Below the pieces are notes generated by a model. It ran no database searches, was not told the origin of the DNA, and saw only the letters and a program-made list of their open reading frames with translations. Of a stretch of 64,000 nucleotides of DNA, positions 58,741 to 64,000 are shown piece after piece (the stretch's first letter is position 1; the number at the start of each line of letters is the position of its first letter). Source of the DNA: Dermatemys mawii (taxonomy: Eukaryota; Chordata; Testudines; Dermatemydidae); the NCBI GenBank assembly GCA_007922305.1, contig ML677348.1:23094667-23158666 (forward strand), written 5' to 3'. A program made the position numbers and the translations under genes.

Positions 58741-59261
58741 AACACAGACACCTCAGAAGGTTAGAGTGATTACACCTGAAAATTTCTATCATCTTTTTCT
58801 ATATTCATTGCCTGAACAAACAGCAAAGCCTATCTTATTCTGTTTTTTCTGCATCTTTGGTTAGCATCTCCAGAAACTTGGACACAATAGTCTGTGATTT
58901 TCTCTTCAGACTGACAACCAATGGAATTAAGAGGGAATGTATTTTTCCTTTTGGATGCTTGTGGCCATTACACTGCTCTACAGCCAAAATGCTTCTGAAA
59001 TAAATGTAGTTAAACTTTACTAATTCTGGGTCACTGAGAACGAAAATGATGCTTAAAATTGTGGATTGGCTCTAGTTTTCAAGATATGCTATTGGGTCAG
59101 TATATACGACCCTTGACATGGGAATGGCGGAGGATAAGTGATTTATAAAGGGAAGGGATCTCAATTTAAACCAGAAATGACTAAAATACATCTTTGACTG
59201 GATCTATGAATAAATCTATGACTGGGTTTGGACAGTACTTGCTTTTTAGGCAAAACAATGA

Positions 59262-59343
59262 ATGATGCAATCTGAAGCTGGTATTGCATCATACATTATA
59301 TGAATTGCATCATGTTATTCCTAGAAGTCATGGATGATGCAAT
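59262..59343 (+). promoter_or_regulatory. four C/EBP-ATF-type sites upstream of transposase, copy 2
   Basis: The same four sites as in copy 1, all unchanged: ATGATGCAAT at 59262-59271 and 59334-59343, ATTGCATCAT at 59283-59292 and 59304-59313. The nearest is about 138 bp before the ATG at 59481. The motif was not found near the right end of the element, which favours a promoter role over symmetrical transposase-binding sites. Confidence 0.6.
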
Positions 59344-59480
59344 CATAACGAAGCTTACATCACTCTGCTGAACAAATTGCCCTATATCAGCTCTAGAAAT
59401 CATACAGTGTCGTGCTCTCTTATTTGTCAGTGTTTGATTTTGCAAAGGGACACATTTCTGTTTAGCCAAAGTGAGCAGAG

Positions 59481-61175
59481 ATGCCTCGTACTTCTGTGAG
59501 CAGTGCAGATAACTTCTGCTATGTTTGTGGTGAAGTGACTTTTGCATCACAAAAGCACAGTATAACCACTATGGTTAAGAAAGCCTATCACCTTTATTTT
59601 GGCTGCAAAATTGGAGATCAGGACAAGAGGTGGGCCCCACACATATGCTGCAACACTTGTGCAACAAATCTTTGCCAGTGGTTGAACAGGAAAAGGAAAT
59701 CTATGCCTTTTGCAGTGTCAATGATTTGGAGAGAGCCAACAGATCATACCAGCAATTGTTACTTCTGCATGGTGCCTCCAGTTGGGAAAGGTGTGTCAAA
59801 GAAGAAAAAGTGGACTGTGCATTATCCAAACATACCATCATCTATACGCCCAATACCCCACGGAGAAGGACTGCCGGTTCCTGATGCACCAGAATCATTC
59901 TCACTTGAGTCAGACGAGGAAGAGGAAGAGGATGAAACTTCTGGTCCTGAACCATCAATGTCACAGGACCCACATTTTCTCCCATCCTCCTCCTCTGAAC
60001 CACACCTCATAACACAAGCTGAACTGAATGACCTTGTCAGGGATTTGGAACTACCCAAGAGTAAGGCAGAGCTGTTGGGCTCCAGACTACAGCAGTGGAA
60101 TCTCCTGGCAGGTGATGTTAGGGTTTCCGTGTTCCGTGACCGTCAAAAGGATCTTGTCCCATTCTTCTTCATGGAAGTTGATCTTGTAGCCTGCAACAAC
60201 ATTGATGGTGTGATGGCAGCCCTCAACATCGTTCACGATCCAGACGAGTGGAGACTCTTCACTGATTCATCGAAGACGAGTCTTAAAGCTGTTTTGCTGC
60301 ATAATGGCAATGTTTTGCCATCAATTCCAGTTGGTCATGCAGTCCATATGAAGGAAACCTATGACAACATGAAATAACTTTTGAGGTGCATAAACTATGA
60401 CCAATATCAGTGGCAGCTTTGTGTCGATTTGAAGGTTGTTGCTCTCTTGCTTGGTCTGCAGACTGGATACACAAAGTACTGCTGTTTTCTCTGCGAATGG
60501 GATAGTCGTGCAAGAGATTCCCACTACATCAAGAAAGATTAGCCACTCCGACAGTCATTGGAGCCTGGGAGGAAAAGTGTTTAGCATCCACCACTTGTTG
60601 AATCAAGGAAGATTTTGTTACCACCCTTACACATCAAGCTGGGTCTGATGAAGAACTTTGTCAAGGCCATTGACAAAACACAAGCAGCTTTCAAGTACCT
60701 GCATGGAAAATTTCCAAGGTTAAGTGAAGCTAAGATAAAGGAAGGTGTCTTTGTTGATCCTCAGATTCGTGAACTTCTTCGAGATGATGCATTTGACCAT
60801 GCACTGCGTGGCAAGGAAAAGACGGCATGGAAAGCCTTCCAGTCAGTGGCAATCCATTTTCTCGGAAACAACAAGGCAGACAACTACAGGTTGTTGGTGG
60901 AAAGCCTCCTCAAGGCCTACAAAAGCCTTGGTTGCAACATGTCACTAAAGATACATTTTTTGCACTCTCATCTAGATTTTTTTCCACCGAACTGCGGAGC
61001 AGTGAGCGACAAGCACGGCGAGCGATTTCACCAGGACATTGCAACAATGGAGAAACACTATCATGGCAAATGGAGCCCATCAGTGCCTGCAGACTATTGC
61101 TGAACAGTGACAAGAGATGCTCCATTTAATGAATACAAGAGAGAAGCCAAGAAGCGCCTAGTAGACACTGAATAG
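59481..61175 (+). pseudogene. transposase-like gene, copy 2, with in-frame stops
   Basis: One frame runs from ATG 59481 to a likely original stop TAG 61173-61175 (564 codons). It is interrupted by TAA 60375-60377, TAG 60540-60542, TAG 60582-60584 and TGA 61101-61103. Copy 1 has sense codons (CAA, TGG, CAG) at the first three, so those are private. The TGA is shared. Features by codon: C13-x2-C16, C57-x2-C60 and C93-x2-C96 (zinc-finger-like), an acidic run near 143-155, TDSSKTS with D262, VDLKVVALLLG with D316, C335-x2-C338, a 110-bp segment absent from copy 1 (60725-60834), and GERFHQDI with E514. D262/D316/E514 is an inferred DDE set. The longest clean frames are 298 and about 162 codons. 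It is dead as it stands. Confidence 0.82.
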
Positions 61176-61462
61176 GACTAAACTATGTACATAATAGTTT
61201 TTTGCCTTTTGTTTCATAATACATTTTATTTATATAACCCTTTTGCTGATTTTTGAAGTGTTAAATAAACAAGATAGGTGAAATATTATCATGTAAAGCA
61301 ACCATAAACACATGAAAAGACCTAGGTTTACAATTTATGATTAAAACTCTACTATCTACACAATATACATAGACATAAAATGTAAAAACTTAAATATCTT
61401 AGAAACAGTAGCCAATCAGTTGTTTTAATTGTCATATTTGAATTCAGCACATCAAAATACAT

Positions 61463-61468
61463 AATAAA
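61463..61468 (+). terminator. candidate polyadenylation signal, transposon copy 2
   Basis: AATAAA 52 bp before the right end, at the same offset as in copy 1. An additional AATAAA at about 61265 arises from a copy-specific change. Confidence 0.4.
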
Positions 61469-61523
61469 TATCACATTTTATCTCTGAAGCAGACGACTTC
61501 TAAAAAATTGTAGACCAGTGTTA

Positions 61524-64000
61524 TTGGGGGAGTTTTCATGTTTGATGGACCTTCATCCACTAATGTTGATTCCTTTAGTTCTTCATTTATTTTTCTCCCT
61601 CTATTTCTGCACTTGCAGCATTAGTAGTGAACCTTTGAGTGTAAATCTGTCCAGAGGACTATACCAGGGTGAAGCATTTCAACCATTTCAATAAATTGCT
61701 CATTTAGTGCTACACTGAAGGTAATGTTTATCTTATCACGTTCAAGTCTTCGCCTTTAAGATGTTTTTATGAGAGTAATCACTGGATGATCCTTACTATT
61801 TTGGGGATGGCAAAGATAGAGACATTTCCTAAGTGAAGCTGTTCTTCAAGATTAGCTGGAAGATCTTAACAAATACTTATTATAACAGCTATATTTCAGG
61901 GATCATGATGGCATCAAAATTGTTTCTTTGCAGGATCATCAGTCTCAATATTCTGCTCTTCCATTTCAATAGACAAAATTACTTTCAGTGACACATTTGC
62001 TGTAGAAGAATCCAAAGAAACTGACTTTTCTGCCCATTTGAGATTAACACAAATGCAGTCTTTCAATTTAACTCTTGACAATGTATACGTTTTTCTGTAG
62101 AAGTACAATATGTTTTCTTTGCGGGCTATTGAATCATTTATTTCCTACCATTTTCGTCAACTTTAGGGATGCAGAGTCAGATAAAGTCATAAAGTGATGA
62201 TTGATCATCCGTTTGCAGTATTAATCAGCAACTTTCATATTTACACCAGTTAGAACGAGAAACAACCACCCAGTGAATTCGATACTGTGAAGACTGAATA
62301 ATAACATGAGTTCTGGCTTTGTATAGAGCCATGTTTCAGATGTGCTGTTCACCTTCCAGAAATTTCCAGGTTCTGGAAAATCAAGTACCCTCACAGTTCA
62401 CAACTCCACTCTCGCACTTATGATTCTGCACATTAGAAGAGAATGATACATACACGGTAGGCAGTTAGTTATGGAGCAGTGTTTAGACCTGTGTTCTTAC
62501 AGAATCATAGTCTCTGTGGTTTGAGCTGCAGTGCCTCTGCAAAGATCCAGCCTTCGGGAAGTGCTGTAACAGTGTAGACTGAGGTGTAGTCTAACAGTGA
62601 ATAATTCATCTGAAATGGCCCCAGGCTTTAGTGATATCCCCTTCATTAACATGAAGCGACAAATCATACTACTTCCCTTGTTCCTAATTGGAAGTGCAAT
62701 AGTGTCATATTGCTTTAGCTTTTGACTGAGCATTTAACCTCAGGAAGAGAGGAGAGAACACTGAAATACAATGTTAAAAGCCATTCAGCCACCCACTCTC
62801 AGCCAAGCACAGAAGTTTCTGACTTTGGATTTCGTGAGCTCTGTGGGGATACATTTACACAATGCCCACAGCTACCAATAACACCTGACATTTTAATAAT
62901 ACCTGACAGTTCTGTTCAGCCTTTCTTCCTACAGTGCTGTACAAAATATATAAACACATGCAGGAATCGCTTCTTCCATCAGTGAAATGGAGCTGCTTTT
63001 AATTATATATATATATATATGCACCTATGTGGATACCCTGCACTTTGCATAGGGGTGGCAGTGCAAGCTGGCTCATTGCTGTCACTATGCTGTTTGTCTT
63101 TTACATTACATGGCTCTCCAGCAACTGCACGAAGGACTATAGAGTATCTCTCAGCTTCTGCTGTAAGCCTAATAGTGCTGGCTGTGGGATTGTTTACTAG
63201 GTCCCAGAGTCCTATAGAGAGAATAAGTCTAATTCTTTCTCATCTCTTTGGACAATCTTAGTGGAACAGGCATTGATGAATATTTGGGGTCAGGGGGGGG
63301 AACCTGTGTTGATTGCTCATAGAAGGCACTGATTTGGGGCGTGTTCATTGTTCTAGTCAAGGTCTTGTATAGGAGGAGGGAAAATGGCTGATATCTTGTG
63401 GAAAGCACACTAAAAGCATCTCTCATAAATGCTAAGTGCCTATATTAGGCCCCTATAAATGGGGAGGTTGCCCTTGGCCACAGGGTTTTGAAGTCCCAAC
63501 AGCTGTCTGAGTATCTCTTGAAATCCATTCACCCTCTCAGAATGGATAAGGGGTTTTTATAATTCCTTCTTATTAGTTCTTCAAGGATGCCTGTCAGACC
63601 ATCTCACAAACCCACAGAATTATTTTTTTCTCATTTCAATTTTTCTTTTTTTTTTTTAATGCTTTACTGTTCTTATTCTGGAAAACCATTCTGAGAGCGC
63701 GTTATTACGTCCAGATCCTGCATATGAGTTCTATGGGGTGCTGAACATCTTTAAGCCATGTTGATTTCAGTGGAAGTCGAGGCTGGTCAATATCTTGCAG
63801 GATCCAACCCCTGGTTTGCATAGCATATCATGTCTGCAATGAGCTACAAGCATTCATTCGACTTGCAACATTTAATTTGCACATGCAGTTTGTGCTACTC
63901 CAGGAGGACAACATGCAAGAAAATTGCAGGATAAATTTTATCCCCATGTAGGTCTAATCCTCTGAAAAATGTGGTGATTATTGCTATTATTTGTATAATG
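61524..64000 (+). other. ENOX1 intron, nothing recognised
   Basis: AT-rich intron with no assignable repeat or exon. Minus frame 61914-62108 and the frames at 62497-63261 lack known domains. A (TA)n run occurs at about 63004-63020 and a T/A homopolymer-rich stretch at 63640-63660. The next ENOX1 exon was not found before the window ends. Confidence 0.5.

Larger units (their letters stand above)
58971..61520 (+). mobile_element. CACTG-terminated DNA transposon, copy 2 (full length)
   Basis: This 2550-bp element has the same ends as copy 1 (CACTGCTCTACA / TGTAGACCAGTG) and TTA on both sides (58968-58970, 61521-61523). It lacks the 558-bp insertion and the 110-bp deletion of copy 1, so it defines the intact layout: left end, about 290 bp of 5' sequence, four C/EBP-ATF-type sites, the transposase frame, and about 345 bp of 3' sequence with AATAAA. 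By eye it differs from copy 1 by about 14 substitutions over 880 bp of coding sequence, pointing to fairly recent amplification. It sits in the ENOX1 intron downstream of the 53272 exon, in the sense orientation. Confidence 0.9.

Noticed and set aside
12465..61520. The two transposon copies as a segmental duplication of intron sequence
   Set aside because: Similarity starts and stops exactly at the inverted termini. Flanking sequences are unrelated, and both sites show TTA on each side, so these are separate insertions.

Overview
This is a piece of a vertebrate nuclear genome, most likely a turtle (or another non-avian reptile). The evidence is a spliced vertebrate gene with very long AT-rich introns, several CR1 LINE remnants, CORE/MIR-type SINE pieces, and many hAT-like and PIF/Harbinger-like MITEs. 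There are no bacterial-style operons. Nearly all open reading frames here are chance frames or transposon remnants. The turtle assignment is an inference from repeat content remembered as typical of turtles.

Host gene: four short plus-strand exons (1336-1453, 33043-33227, 48999-49106, 53272-53328/53332) read in frame across their junctions. They encode the central-to-C-terminal coiled-coil part of ENOX1, an ecto-NOX disulfide-thiol exchanger. The window therefore lies inside ENOX1: earlier exons are to the left and the last exons to the right. The introns are about 31.6, 15.8 and 4.2 kb, and at least 10.7 kb of the next one is visible.

Mobile DNA: the most informative content is two near-identical copies of a roughly 2.55-kb DNA transposon (12465-15460 and 58971-61520). 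Both have CACTG termini, a 3-bp TTA target duplication and one long transposase-like frame (about 564 codons when intact). Copy 1 was broken by a 558-bp TGTGAC...TCACA insertion (solo-LTR-like, 4-bp duplication) and a 110-bp deletion. Copy 2 carries three private in-frame stops. Both share a further TGA near the C-terminus. Upstream of each start codon lie four perfect 10-bp sites, ATGATGCAAT or its complement, that match the C/EBP-ATF (amino-acid/ER-stress) response element. This stress-element promoter on a recently mobile transposon is the main candidate for something undescribed.

Other elements, left to right: a second TGTGAC element (103-762); a GC-rich hAT-like repeat (3974-4463); a GC-rich repeat (6150-6847) followed by a MIR-type SINE; a foldback MITE (8591-8714); LTR-like GC-rich stretches (about 11655-12400, 20400-20790, 54869-55425, 58200-58740); a hAT transposase C-terminal remnant (17154-17312); a polypurine tract (18480-18790); a hammerhead-ribozyme-like core in a repeat (19868-19905); CR1 LINEs (22099-23870 minus, 27415-28530 plus, 38216-39925 minus, 43800-44105 plus); an RTE-like LINE (24550-25760 plus); a near-perfect palindromic hAT MITE with a perfect 8-bp duplication (26112-26415); a TAA-flanked MITE (35278-35566); an inverted repeat around an assembly gap (36607-36891); a 37-bp-arm perfect-type palindrome (45361-45442); and two more hAT MITEs (46994-47331, 51498-52083). 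The remaining intronic sequence shows nothing I can assign.
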